DNA of 64,000 bases, taken from positions 29,926 through 93,925 of the forward strand of contig DWVJ01000028.1 of assembly GCA_019120315.1 (NCBI GenBank), in the 5' to 3' direction. The notes under the pieces were generated by a model. That model had not been told where the DNA came from. It did no database searches and saw only the letters and a program-made list of their open reading frames with translations. This document shows positions 19,627-29,646 of this stretch, in pieces (the first letter of the stretch is position 1; every line of letters begins with the position of its first letter). The DNA comes from Candidatus Ruminococcus avistercoris (GTDB lineage: Bacteria; Bacillota; Clostridia; Lachnospirales; Lachnospiraceae). A program made the translations under genes and the position numbers.

Positions 19627-21552
19627 ATGCTGCGGTGTGGTGAAATTCTCAACGATACTTACGAAGTAATGGAGGAGATCGGACAGGGCGGCGGGGGAAT
19701 CGTCTACCTGGCCTATCATCTCCGCCTTCAGAAAAAAGTGGTCATTAAAAAAATGAAGGAGTCTTTCGGCGGAAATATCAAAGAACGCCGGGAGGCGGAT
19801 ATTTTAAAGAGTCTTCATCATAAATATCTTCCCCAGGTGTATGATTTTGTCCAGATGGGCGATACCGTCTTTACGGTGATGGACTATATCGAGGGGTGGG
19901 ATCTGCTGCGGTATATTCAGCAGGGCCAGCAGTTTGATGAGCGCCAGCTGCTGATCTGGCTGCGCCAGCTGGCGGAGGTGCTGGAATATCTGCACGGGCA
20001 GCATCCGCCTATTGTGCACAGTGATATCAAACCATCCAATATCATGATTACCTTAAACGGCGACGTCTGTCTGATTGATTTTAACGTTTCCTTCGGTGAC
20101 AGCGGCATGGGAGGTATGTCCGGCTACAGTCAGCGTTATGCTTCGCCGGAGCAGATTTACCGCAGCCAGGTGCTGCGCGCAGGGGGGGATCCCAGGACGG
20201 TTGTGGTGGATTACCGGACGGATATCTACAGTCTGGGAGCCAGTTTCTATCATGTGATTACCGGCTATCCGCCGGTGGTGGACGGGGTGGCAGGACAGCC
20301 TCTGCTGGCGTGGAGCGGCCTGCCTTTTAGCCGCTGGTTTCTTGGCGTCATTGATAAGATGATGCAGATCGATCCGGCGCAGCGTTACCAGAGCGCTTCG
20401 CAGCTGCTGGGGGATTTGCTGAACATCCGCAGCAGGGATACGGATTATAAAAATCTGAAAACCAGGGAAAAGGTGATCTATGCCGCTGGTATTCTGCTTA
20501 TTCTGGCCGGTGTGATCTGCCTGTTTTTCGGCGGGCGTCAGCTGAATCAGGAGAGTTTTCAGGAAGAATATGAGCAGCTGGAGGAACTGGCCGACGGGGA
20601 TGATTATGATACCATTGTTTCCACCGGAGTGGACCTTCTGAATAATAAGAAATATACCCGTGTGCTGGAGCGGGAACAGGAAGAAAAAGGAAATATCTTT
20701 TATATGATTGCCAACTGTTACTTTGAACAGGATGATTACAGCCAGGCCATCCGTTTCTACCGGGAAGCGCTGGCCTGCAGCGGCGAAAACCCGGAGTATT
20801 ACCGGGACTATGGCATCGCGCTGGCCAGATACGGTGATGTGGAAGAAGCCAAAGCAGCGCTGGATTCGGCGATCGATCAGGGGCTGGGGCAAAGTCAGAT
20901 CTATCTGGTACAGGCGGAAATCGCTCTGGCCCAGGAGAATTATAATGATGCAGTGGCAAATTTCCGAAGGGCCATCGACGGTACGGAGGATCCCTATGAC
21001 CGTTCCAGGGCCTATCTCCTCTGTGCCAGGGCTTACCGGGCCATGGGAGATTTCAGACAGGAGATCGCCACCTTACAGGAGGCAGAGCAGCAGGCGGACA
21101 GTGAATATCTGCCGTCTATCCTGAGGGCGCTGGGAGCAGCCAGTACCAGATACGGCGCCCAGGCTTCCGAAAACGAAAGCAGGAGCAGTTACCAGGAGGC
21201 TTTGCGCTGCTATGAGACGCTGGTGAGCCTGCCCTCGCCCAGCTTCAATGACCAGATGAATCTGGCGGTGGTCCGTGAGATCCTGGGCGATTATGAGGGA
21301 GCCCAAAATCAACTCCTTGCCATGGGAGCGACTTATCCGGAGGACTACCGGATCTATATGAAGCTGGCGCTGCTGGAATGCACCATTCAGGGAAATCTGC
21401 AGGAAGATTATCGCAATTACGGCGCGGCCGACAGTTACTATCAGCAGGCCGAACAGTATTATGAACCGGTGAGAAACAGCGGCAGAAGCGATGAGCAGAT
21501 GCAGGAGCTGGAGCGGGTTATGCAGGAATTAAAAGAAAAAGGCTGGCTGTAG
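19627..21552 (+). CDS. Membrane Ser/Thr protein kinase with C-terminal TPR repeats
   Basis: Glycine loop IGQGGGGIVYLA, catalytic HSDIKPSNIMI, LIDFNVS, then one TM (VIYAAGILLILAGVICLFFGG) and TPR-like repeats. Confidence 0.92.
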   Translation: MLRCGEILNDTYEVMEEIGQGGGGIVYLAYHLRLQKKVVIKKMKESFGGNIKERREADILKSLHHKYLPQVYDFVQMGDTVFTVMDYIEGWDLLRYIQQGQQFDERQLLIWLRQLAEVLEYLHGQHPPIVHSDIKPSNIMITLNGDVCLIDFNVSFGDSGMGGMSGYSQRYASPEQIYRSQVLRAGGDPRTVVVDYRTDIYSLGASFYHVITGYPPVVDGVAGQPLLAWSGLPFSRWFLGVIDKMMQIDPAQRYQSASQLLGDLLNIRSRDTDYKNLKTREKVIYAAGILLILAGVICLFFGGRQLNQESFQEEYEQLEELADGDDYDTIVSTGVDLLNNKKYTRVLEREQEEKGNIFYMIANCYFEQDDYSQAIRFYREALACSGENPEYYRDYGIALARYGDVEEAKAALDSAIDQGLGQSQIYLVQAEIALAQENYNDAVANFRRAIDGTEDPYDRSRAYLLCARAYRAMGDFRQEIATLQEAEQQADSEYLPSILRALGAASTRYGAQASENESRSSYQEALRCYETLVSLPSPSFNDQMNLAVVREILGDYEGAQNQLLAMGATYPEDYRIYMKLALLECTIQGNLQEDYRNYGAADSYYQQAEQYYEPVRNSGRSDEQMQELERVMQELKEKGWL

Positions 21553-21571
21553 CAAAAAGGGGGAAACGAAG

Positions 21572-21712
21572 ATGACGTATGGCGAGATCCTGATCGTGTG
21601 CGGAGTGGCGCTGGCGGCGCTGGGCGTGCTGACGCTGATCATCGGCGCGGCGGCGATCAGTTCGGCAAAGAAAAAACTGAAACGGAAATTATATGATAAA
21701 TATGGATTGTAG
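21572..21712 (+). CDS. Small single-pass membrane protein (46 aa)
   Basis: MTYGEILIVCGVALAALGVLTLIIGAAAISSAKKKLKRKLYDKYGL; preceded by purine-rich aaaaagggggaaacgaag; lies between kinase and phosphatase. Confidence 0.65.
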   Translation: MTYGEILIVCGVALAALGVLTLIIGAAAISSAKKKLKRKLYDKYGL

Positions 21713-21720
21713 GAGGATAC

Positions 21721-22491
21721 ATGTATAAAATAATTGCGTCCTGTATCAGCCATTGCGGCATGGTACGGGAAATGAATGAGGATAATCTGTACTTTGACGG
21801 AAAATTTCTGGAAGAAAAGCACAGAGGACTGGAAAAAGCAGTTACGATTCACCGTGACACCAGCCAGCTGCGAAGCTTTGCCATCTTCGACGGGATGGGA
21901 GGAGAAAAAGACGGAGAGGTGGCTTCCTATCTGGCCGCGGTGCAGTTTCGGCAGGAAATGGGAAGACAGATCACGGAATCGGAAAGCCCCCGGGATTTTC
22001 TGGAAAAAGTATGTCTTGATATGAATCAGACGATCTGTGAGGAAGCGGTAAAAAGACAGGCGCAGGGGATGGGAACCACGGCGACGATCCTCTGTCTGAA
22101 AAATGAGGAGATGACCGTATGCAATCTGGGCGACAGTCCTGCTTTTCTGGTAAGGGAAGGGGAGATATTTCCCCTGCATGAAGAACATACCAATCGTCAT
22201 TTTCTGGAGGAACAAGGGATCGCGTTTCGCAAGCCGTCGCTGACGCAGTGTCTGGGTATTCCGCCCGAAGAGATGGCGATCCATCCCTATATCCACGAGG
22301 ATGATATCCGGGAAGGGGATCAGTATCTTCTGTGCAGCGACGGACTGACGGATATGGTGTCCCGGGAGGAAATACACAGGATTCTGCAGGAAAATCTGAC
22401 TCCGGGAGACTGTTTGGAAAAACTTCAAAAACAGGCTCTGGAGCTGGGAGGAAAAGACAATATCACGATCATTCTGTGCAGGATTGCCTGA
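21721..22491 (+). CDS. PP2C family protein phosphatase
   Basis: GMVREMNEDNL, FDGMGGEKDG, GMGTTATILCL, CSDGLTDMV, GGKDNITIILC. Confidence 0.93.
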   Translation: MYKIIASCISHCGMVREMNEDNLYFDGKFLEEKHRGLEKAVTIHRDTSQLRSFAIFDGMGGEKDGEVASYLAAVQFRQEMGRQITESESPRDFLEKVCLDMNQTICEEAVKRQAQGMGTTATILCLKNEEMTVCNLGDSPAFLVREGEIFPLHEEHTNRHFLEEQGIAFRKPSLTQCLGIPPEEMAIHPYIHEDDIREGDQYLLCSDGLTDMVSREEIHRILQENLTPGDCLEKLQKQALELGGKDNITIILCRIA

Positions 22492-22574
22492 AGAATTTGG
22501 CTTTTTTGCTGTTCTGTGATAGGATAGTGCCACGCGGCGGGGAGATAGGGAGCAGCTTTGAGGAGTGATGAACA

Positions 22575-23960
22575 ATGAAGGGTAGTTTACAGACTTTGAC
22601 GCAGTATCAGAAGACTCATGTTATGGATCAGGAAACGGTTCTGCAGCTGGGGGTGGATATCTGCCAGTATCTGAAAAGGGGAGTACCCCATGGGGAGATC
22701 CGTTCGTCCGGCATCCTGGTGTCGGAGGACGGGGAATTTATCTTAAAAGAAGAAAACCTGTACCGGGAACCGGATCCGGCAGGAGATGTCTACGCGCTGG
22801 GCATGCTGATGTACCGGCTGCTGAATGCGGGGCGTCTCCCTTTTATGCCGCCGTCCGGCCAGCCGGTATCTGAGGAGGAAAAGGAGCGGGCTATACAAAG
22901 ATGTCTGGCCGGAGAGCCGCTGCCGGATCCGGAAAAAGGCGGTCCGCAGATGGGAGAGGTTCTGCGAAAGGCCTGCCATGCCGACCGCAGACAGAGGTAT
23001 CAGACGGCCAGGGAACTGGAGACGGCGCTGATCGGCGTGTGGGAACAGAAACCGGATGAGTCTGCACAAAACAGCAGACGGGCAAAAACATCTTCAAAAT
23101 CCGAAAGGGAAAAAGACAGAAGAGAGGATGGGCGCAGAAAAAAAGAGAAAGAAGAAAAGACAAAGCGCCGCCGGGGAGTGTCTTTGCCCGAGGGTCCCTC
23201 TTTTTCTTTGGGGCAGATTGGCAGAAGAAGCATCTTTGTATTTCTGTCTGTGCTGGTGTCTCTGGCCTGGATAATCCTGGAACACCGGATGACGATTGTG
23301 GGAGCTTCCGGCATGTTTTTTTACGGCTATTGTATCGTCCAGGGCGTGCTTGTGCTGATTGCCTTGGGTGCGGGGGGCATGTTTTTGAAACTGCTGTGGG
23401 GCGTTTCTTTTTTAGATCTGCTTTTTGCGGGACTTTATGATATCGTACTGGCGGATCTGATGAGCCGGTACGGCGTGATTCTGCCGGAATTTTATCAGCC
23501 GGGACTTCTGGCAGTGATGCTTCCCCTGGCGGCGGGGCTGTGCTACTTTGCCGGCAGCCTGCTCAAAGGCAGTTTTGGTTACGGGCAGGCGAGATTTTGT
23601 ACGCTGCTTATGACGGGAATCGGCATGGTCATGCTGCTGCTTGGGCTGACGGGGGTAAACGTTTCATTTTTGTCTTTGGATCTGTATCCCGGATGGAGCG
23701 GTGTGCTGGTATTGATTCTGGGAATACTGGCCATGGAAAATGAATGGTCGGGGGGCGGTGTGAAGCTGCTTTGCTTCCTGGTGATCTGCATGGACATAGG
23801 TCTGATCGGCCTGAACAGTTTTCAGGACAGTCTGGCATCCTTTGCGATCCCGGTAGAAGGGGCGCAGAACGCTTTGGCGGTTTTGATGATCTTCGCTTCT
23901 GCAGCCGCGTGGTTCCTGCTGGGACGAGCAAGGAACAGAAGAAGTTCCCTGTCGAATTAA
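22575..23960 (+). CDS. Membrane pseudokinase-like protein (kinase C-lobe remnant plus multi-TM domain)
   Basis: GVPHGEIRSSGILVSEDGEFILKEENL in place of HRDxKxxN/DFG, followed by DPAGDVYALGMLMYRLLNAGRLPFMP; basic linker; ~6 TM segments. Confidence 0.7.
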   Translation: MKGSLQTLTQYQKTHVMDQETVLQLGVDICQYLKRGVPHGEIRSSGILVSEDGEFILKEENLYREPDPAGDVYALGMLMYRLLNAGRLPFMPPSGQPVSEEEKERAIQRCLAGEPLPDPEKGGPQMGEVLRKACHADRRQRYQTARELETALIGVWEQKPDESAQNSRRAKTSSKSEREKDRREDGRRKKEKEEKTKRRRGVSLPEGPSFSLGQIGRRSIFVFLSVLVSLAWIILEHRMTIVGASGMFFYGYCIVQGVLVLIALGAGGMFLKLLWGVSFLDLLFAGLYDIVLADLMSRYGVILPEFYQPGLLAVMLPLAAGLCYFAGSLLKGSFGYGQARFCTLLMTGIGMVMLLLGLTGVNVSFLSLDLYPGWSGVLVLILGILAMENEWSGGGVKLLCFLVICMDIGLIGLNSFQDSLASFAIPVEGAQNALAVLMIFASAAAWFLLGRARNRRSSLSN

Positions 23961-24065
23961 GGAAATTTAATAGAATTGTAATTGTATCTTTTTTGTTTGT
24001 GCGTTATGCTTATGTGATAGAGCATAGAAGAACAAAAGTAAGGGTTATCAGGGGAAAGATTTACC

Positions 24066-25364
24066 ATGGATGAAAGACAAAGAAGACTTAGGATAGAGCG
24101 CATGAAGCGTGAAAAAGCAAGGCAGCTGCGCAGACGCCGAAGGCAGAAAATGATCCTGAAGCGGTGTATTCTCGCGGCGGCCTGTGTGGCCGTGGTGCTG
24201 CTGGTCATCTCAGGAGTGTGGGCTCTTGTCAAACCTGCTGTCGGAAAAGGCGGGAAGAAGGATCAGTCGGAACAGGCCGTGATGGAGGTGGAAGCTTCCA
24301 AGGAAGAATCGACGGAAAAGGCGGTCTCACCGACACCGACGAAGGAGGCGGAGCCTTCGGCACAACCGGAAGAAGAAAGCGGGGCAAAGGCAGTCAACGC
24401 CGATGCAGCCGCACAGCGGGCGGCGATAGCCACCGGGACGGAAGTGACCTATGCGGTGCCAGGATGGCAGGTGGATGATACCGGATGGTGGTATGCCAAT
24501 GACGACGGCACTTATTTTACCAACGGCTGGCAGGAGATCGACGGACAGGAGTATTACTTTAATGCAGAAGGTTATATGCAGACCGGCTGGGCTGTCGTGG
24601 GAAATAAAGGATGTTACTTCTCAGAAGAGGGTATCTATGAACCGGATAAAGAATCCAAGATGGTTGCCCTGACCTTTGATGACGGTCCTGGTGATCATAC
24701 CGATGAACTGCTGGATATTTTGGAAGAGAACAACGCGAAAGCTACGTTCTTCATGCTGGGGGAAAACGTGGCGGCGAAAGGAGCCGACGTGATTCCGCGG
24801 ATGATAGAACTGGGCTGCGAGCTGGGAAATCATTCCTATGATCATCCAAATTTGATGGAACTGGACGGAGAAGGGATCCAGGATCAGTTCAACCGAACCG
24901 ACCAGGAAATTGCCAAGATTTCAGGCGGCCCGACAGCGACGCTTGCCAGGACACCCTTTGGAGCCCAGGATGATTCGGTGACCAGCTATATTGAAAAACC
25001 GTGTATATACTGGAGCCTGGATACGCTGGACTGGCAGACGAAGGATGTGGATTCCAATATTTCTGCCGTTCTGGATCATGTAAGCGATGGGGAGATCATC
25101 CTCATGCATGATATCTGGCCCACCACGGTGGAGTCCTGTGCGACGATCATTCCGGCTCTGATTGAAGAAGGGTATCAGTTGGTGACCGTCAGCGAACTGG
25201 CGGCGGCCAAGGGCGTTGCCATGGAGAATGGCGTTACCTACTATGATTTCTACCCGGATACCGACGCCACTGCCGGCGGGGCGGATTCGGATGGAAGTGA
25301 GGAAGATGCCGGAACGGAATCGGGAGAGACAACGACGGAATCGGAAGAAAGTGAAACGGAATAG
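24066..25364 (+). CDS. Polysaccharide deacetylase (CE4) with cell-wall/choline-binding-like repeats
   Basis: TM near N-terminus; DTGWWYANDDGTYFTNGWQEIDGQEYYFNAEGYMQTGW repeats; TFDDGPGDHT, NHSYDHP, ILMHD; acidic Ser/Thr-rich tail. Confidence 0.92.
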   Translation: MDERQRRLRIERMKREKARQLRRRRRQKMILKRCILAAACVAVVLLVISGVWALVKPAVGKGGKKDQSEQAVMEVEASKEESTEKAVSPTPTKEAEPSAQPEEESGAKAVNADAAAQRAAIATGTEVTYAVPGWQVDDTGWWYANDDGTYFTNGWQEIDGQEYYFNAEGYMQTGWAVVGNKGCYFSEEGIYEPDKESKMVALTFDDGPGDHTDELLDILEENNAKATFFMLGENVAAKGADVIPRMIELGCELGNHSYDHPNLMELDGEGIQDQFNRTDQEIAKISGGPTATLARTPFGAQDDSVTSYIEKPCIYWSLDTLDWQTKDVDSNISAVLDHVSDGEIILMHDIWPTTVESCATIIPALIEEGYQLVTVSELAAAKGVAMENGVTYYDFYPDTDATAGGADSDGSEEDAGTESGETTTESEESETE

Positions 25365-25423
25365 ATTGCAAACGTCTGCTGTTTTATAATCCGAAAGAAT
25401 TGTATAAATTGAGTTGAATTGAT

Positions 25424-25452
25424 GGGGAAACCAGTTTCGGTTTCCCCGTTTT
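25424..25452 (+). terminator. Rho-independent terminator after deacetylase gene
   Basis: ggggaaaccagtttcggtttccccgtttt. Confidence 0.8.
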
Positions 25453-25711
25453 GATGCTAAAAACGGGAAATTAAAAAAGGCAACAAATTGAAACTTGTCC
25501 CATTCGTTTTCCTGTGGTACATTATAGCTATTCTATCAGTCGGTATTCCGGCTGTTCCAGACCGTTCGGTCGCAACATTCCAGATTTACAATTATATATA
25601 CAGTGAATGCATGCGGAATAGGGATTTGCAAATATTTTTGTTGCAATGCAAGGTATAGTTTTGTATAATAAAAGCAAATAATCTGTGTGCATTTAACGGA
25701 AAGGAGAATGC

Positions 25712-26755
25712 ATGGCAGAAAAAGATATTGCAGCGGGGATCTATTTTGAGAATTCAGCCAGATTTGCAGATTTAATTAATGCATATTTTTTTGAAGGAGA
25801 AGAGGTGGTTCAGCCGGAAGATATTCAGGAACTTGATACGGTTGAATATGCTCCCGCAGCAGACAGACGCAGAGGAAACAATCAAAAAGGCTATCGTGAT
25901 CTGGTGCGAAGGCTGTATTTTGGAGTTCAGTTTGTCATATTCAGTATGGAGATTCAGAATGGATGCGATTATTCCATGCCCATTCGTGTATTCAATTATG
26001 ACGGAAGCAGGTATGGGAAACAGCTTCGGAAGAAACGTCGGAAACACAGGGAAAAGAAGGATCTGAAAGGAAATGAATTTCTTTCCGGGATTGCAAAAAC
26101 AGACAGATTTTGTCCGGTTGTGACACTGATTTTATGTTTCGGAAAGTGGGATGGCGCCCGTAGTTTGCATCAGTTAATGGATATGGAAGGTATACCGGAA
26201 AAGCTCAGAAGAAGCATTGTTGATTATCCGCTGGATATACTGGAAGCAGCGGAATTTGAACATCTGGAATATTTTCAAACAGATTTGAAATTGGTTTTCG
26301 GGTTTATAAAATATGCACAGGATAAGGAAAGACTGAGATATTTTATCAAAAAAAACCGGGTAGAGTTTGAAAATCTGGCAGAAGATGCTTATGATCTGAT
26401 CAGCGTGATGTCAAATACGCAGGAACTGAAAAGAAGAAAAAAAGAAGATGAAGGAGGACTAAATATGTGTAAAGCGATTGATGATATGATGACAGAGGCC
26501 AGGGAAGAAGGACGTCAGGAAGCGCTGACGGGGCTGCAGGGTATGGTGGAGGACGCCAGGGAAGAAGGACGTCAGGAAGCGCTGACGGGGCTGCAGGGTA
26601 TGATGGAGGATGCCAGGGAAGAAGAACGGCGAAATGTAATTAGAATTTTCGTGAAAGATTACCAGAAATCCGGATGCTCTCGCGAGGTGATCAGCCGGAA
26701 GCTGGAGACCTTATTTTCTCTGCCGCCGGAAGCGGCAGAGAACTATCTTGGTTAA
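25712..26755 (+). CDS. Rpn family recombination-promoting nuclease / PD-(D/E)XK nuclease-type putative transposase
   Basis: NQKGYRDLVRR...FVIFSMEIQNGCDYSMPIRVFNYDGSRYGKQL pattern; C-terminal AREEGRQEALTGLQGM repeats. Confidence 0.82.
   Translation: MAEKDIAAGIYFENSARFADLINAYFFEGEEVVQPEDIQELDTVEYAPAADRRRGNNQKGYRDLVRRLYFGVQFVIFSMEIQNGCDYSMPIRVFNYDGSRYGKQLRKKRRKHREKKDLKGNEFLSGIAKTDRFCPVVTLILCFGKWDGARSLHQLMDMEGIPEKLRRSIVDYPLDILEAAEFEHLEYFQTDLKLVFGFIKYAQDKERLRYFIKKNRVEFENLAEDAYDLISVMSNTQELKRRKKEDEGGLNMCKAIDDMMTEAREEGRQEALTGLQGMVEDAREEGRQEALTGLQGMMEDAREEERRNVIRIFVKDYQKSGCSREVISRKLETLFSLPPEAAENYLG
26498..26630 (+). repeat. 57-bp tandem repeat (2 full units plus partial third) inside the Rpn-family gene
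   Basis: gccagggaagaaggacgtcaggaagcgctgacggggctgcagggtatgrtggaggay at 26498-26554 and 26555-26611, then gccagggaagaa. Confidence 0.92.
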
Positions 26756-26762
26756 TTTAAAA

Positions 26763-27299
26763 TCAGAGTCCCATATCACTCAGAGACAGGGCGATACTGT
26801 CAATTCCCAGCAGAATCAGGTAGATGGCGGCTATGATGCCGATGGCTGTCAGGGAAAGCAGCGGGTTGAAAAGCATCAGCAAAGCCAGAACCAGACCGAT
26901 GATGTTAACAATCATGGTGAAGTAGTATATGCTGACTCCGGCGATGAAGCGGATGCTGTTTAAATGAGACAGTCTGGAAATGCAATGGGTGATAAACCAG
27001 ACGGGAAACAGGATCGACAGGATCAGAATGCCTGCTTCTGTGTATACCAGCAGCATAATGCCCGTTGTCACACTCAGTATTCCGGAAATCAGTGATATCA
27101 CCGGGGCAAATCCGGTATACCGTTCCGTCCGTATGAAAAAAAGGATATCTGCCGCCCCCATGATCACGGCCAGAATACCATACAGGATTATCAGGCCCGT
27201 CAGGGTCGGTCGGGGATTGAACAAGGTAAGAATGCCTGCCAGGATCAGAAGAACCCCGATGCCCAGCTGCAGCCATCCGAATCCGGAGCGTTTTCTCAT
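26763..27299 (-). CDS. DUF308 / HdeD-like membrane protein
   Basis: 178 aa, six hydrophobic segments, GVLLILAGILTLFNPRPTL; overlaps ftsH stop by 4 bp. Confidence 0.85.
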   Translation of the reverse strand: MRKRSGFGWLQLGIGVLLILAGILTLFNPRPTLTGLIILYGILAVIMGAADILFFIRTERYTGFAPVISLISGILSVTTGIMLLVYTEAGILILSILFPVWFITHCISRLSHLNSIRFIAGVSIYYFTMIVNIIGLVLALLMLFNPLLSLTAIGIIAAIYLILLGIDSIALSLSDMGL

Positions 27300-29125
27300 T
27301 GCTGTTCACCTCCTGCCGTTAAAATATTCATGAATTCCTCACCGGTAATGGTTTCTTTTTCATAAAGGAATTTTGCCAGTTCGTGAAGTTTGTCAATATT
27401 ATCCTGCAGAATCGTTCGGGCTTTTTCGTGCTGAGAGCGGACCAGTTCCACGACCTTGCGGTCGATTTCTTTTTGGGTTTCTTCCGAACAGGCCAGCGAG
27501 GTGTCTCCGCCAAGATACTGGTTATTGACCGTTTCCATGGCTACCATATCAAATTCATCATTCATCCCGTAGCGGGTGACCATAGACCGGGCCAGACGGG
27601 TAGCCTGTTCGATGTCATTGGAAGCGCCGGTGGTGATTTCACCGAAGACGATTTCTTCCGCAGAACGTCCTCCCGTGAAGGTGGCGATTTTGTTCTCCAG
27701 TTCTGTTCTGGTCAGCAGATATTTGTCGCCTGTGTCCACCTGCATAGTGTAGCCAAGCGCACCGGAAGTACGGGGGATGATGGTGATTTTCTGCACCGGT
27801 GCGGACTGGGACTGTTTGGCTGCCACCAGGGCGTGACCGATTTCATGGTAGGCGACTATTAGCTTCTCCTTATCAGAGAGGACGGCGTTTTTCTTTTGAT
27901 AGCCGGCGATAACCACTTCGATACTTTCCTCCAGGTCGGATTCGGTGACAATGGTGCGTCCGTTTCGGACGGCACGTAGCGCGGCTTCATTGACGATGTT
28001 GGCCAGTTCCGCGCCGGAGGCGCCGGCTGCCATGCGGGCGACAGTGTGAAAATCCACATCATCAGCCAGCCGTATTTTTTTAGAGTGAACTTTTAGGATG
28101 GCTTCACGGCCGGCCAGATCGGGCAGTTCCACCGGAACGCGGCGGTCAAAACGGCCGGGGCGGGTCAAAGCCGGATCCAGGGACTCCGGACGGTTGGTGG
28201 CGGCCAGGATGATGACGCCGGTATTTTCTTCAAATCCATCCATCTCTGTCAGAAGCTGGTTCAGTGTCTGCTCTCTCTCATCGTTGCCTCCCACATTTCC
28301 GGAGTGACGTTTCTGTCCGATGGCATCGATTTCGTCGATAAAAACGATGCAAGGCGCTTTTTCTTTCGCCTGTCTGAACAGATCGCGGACTTTGGAGGCG
28401 CCCATGCCGACAAACATTTCCACGAATTCCGATCCGGAAATGGAAAAGAAGGGTACGTTGGATTCGCCGGCCACGGCTTTTGCCAGCATGGTTTTTCCGG
28501 TTCCGGGAGGGCCTACCAGCAGGATGCCTTTTGGCATGGAAGCGCCGGCCTCGGAGTATTTATCCGGATTATGCAGATAATCTACGATCTCCGCCAGACT
28601 CTCCTTGGCCTCATCTTCTCCTGCTACATCGCTGAAGCGGATGCCCTGGGTAGACTGAACGTAAACCTTAGCGTTGCTTTTGCCCATGCCAAAGGCCATG
28701 GAATTTTTCCCGCCTGCCTGCTCCATCAGTTTCTTGCTCATATACTGCCCCAGAACGATGAAAATTACGATAGGCAGGATGGTGGTCAGAAGAAAACTCA
28801 CGATAGGTGACATGGGTTTTTCTATAACTTTTTCGAATTTAGCGCCGGAGTCATGGAGCCGTTCTGTCAGTGTGGGATCCTCCATGGGGCCGGTCTGATA
28901 AACGTTTTTTTGATCCTTATCGGTAAAAAGAATCTGTGTATCTTCAATTTGTACCAGGCCGATGTTTTTGTCATCGATCATGTCCATAAATGTGCCGTAG
29001 TCAACTTCCTTCACTCGATTGCCGGTCACCATCGGGGTGACGATAAGATTGAAAAGAAAGATGATCAGCAGCACGATTCCGTAATAATAAATCATAGATT
29101 TTTTTGGTGATTTTACTTCTTTCAT
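27296..29125 (-). CDS. ftsH: ATP-dependent zinc metalloprotease FtsH
   Basis: [26 protein letters not shown], second region of homology, HEIGHALVA zinc site. Confidence 0.97.
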   Translation of the reverse strand: MKEVKSPKKSMIYYYGIVLLIIFLFNLIVTPMVTGNRVKEVDYGTFMDMIDDKNIGLVQIEDTQILFTDKDQKNVYQTGPMEDPTLTERLHDSGAKFEKVIEKPMSPIVSFLLTTILPIVIFIVLGQYMSKKLMEQAGGKNSMAFGMGKSNAKVYVQSTQGIRFSDVAGEDEAKESLAEIVDYLHNPDKYSEAGASMPKGILLVGPPGTGKTMLAKAVAGESNVPFFSISGSEFVEMFVGMGASKVRDLFRQAKEKAPCIVFIDEIDAIGQKRHSGNVGGNDEREQTLNQLLTEMDGFEENTGVIILAATNRPESLDPALTRPGRFDRRVPVELPDLAGREAILKVHSKKIRLADDVDFHTVARMAAGASGAELANIVNEAALRAVRNGRTIVTESDLEESIEVVIAGYQKKNAVLSDKEKLIVAYHEIGHALVAAKQSQSAPVQKITIIPRTSGALGYTMQVDTGDKYLLTRTELENKIATFTGGRSAEEIVFGEITTGASNDIEQATRLARSMVTRYGMNDEFDMVAMETVNNQYLGGDTSLACSEETQKEIDRKVVELVRSQHEKARTILQDNIDKLHELAKFLYEKETITGEEFMNILTAGGEQQ

Positions 29126-29562
29126 GTGAAACTCCTTTTTTCTTCTGCTTCTTCCCGGGTTTTCTGGCTTTCGATAGCTTTCAGGGAATCCAGCAGCGCG
29201 TGATTGGCTGCCTGCAGGGCAAAATCCAGGGTATATTCCGCCATCAGAATCCGGTTTTCCACCGGGTCTCCGGCGGTATCATCGGCTGCCTGATGAGGGG
29301 CTGTCAGACAGGTTTTTACCTGCCGGATAATCTGCTCTACCTGCTGGTAGGCCTTTGCCAGGGCAGAAACACAATCGGCCCTGGAAAGTTTTAGTTTCTG
29401 TTCCATGGCGCTTTCTGACAGGGCACATTCCTGTTCGAGAAAAGAGATGGTCTGTCTGAGTTTTCTGGAATCCGTCGATTCACATAAGTGAATCCGGCTG
29501 TGCAGTTTTCCAATCTGGTCATCCAGTTCGCACAGTTTTACTGCAAGTGTTTCCTGAGTCAT
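29122..29562 (-). CDS. Hypothetical protein
   Basis: ~146 aa helical ORF directly upstream of ftsH with 4 bp overlap. Confidence 0.6.
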   Translation of the reverse strand: MTQETLAVKLCELDDQIGKLHSRIHLCESTDSRKLRQTISFLEQECALSESAMEQKLKLSRADCVSALAKAYQQVEQIIRQVKTCLTAPHQAADDTAGDPVENRILMAEYTLDFALQAANHALLDSLKAIESQKTREEAEEKRSFT

Positions 29563-29646
29563 GATAGCACCTTCTTTCTGCATATATTTTAGAACTTCCG
29601 GCAGGATATCTCAATTACCAGTATTCCCAATCTGTATAGACAAAAC

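Noticed and set aside
26498-26630. Tandem repeat considered as CRISPR or minisatellite
   Set aside because: Units are contiguous without spacers and stay in frame inside a coding sequence; no cas genes or CRISPR repeats seen anywhere in the window.
25712-26755. Rpn gene as an anti-phage defence island
   Set aside because: No other defence genes adjacent; flanked by cell-wall and housekeeping genes, so kept only as a nuclease-family finding.
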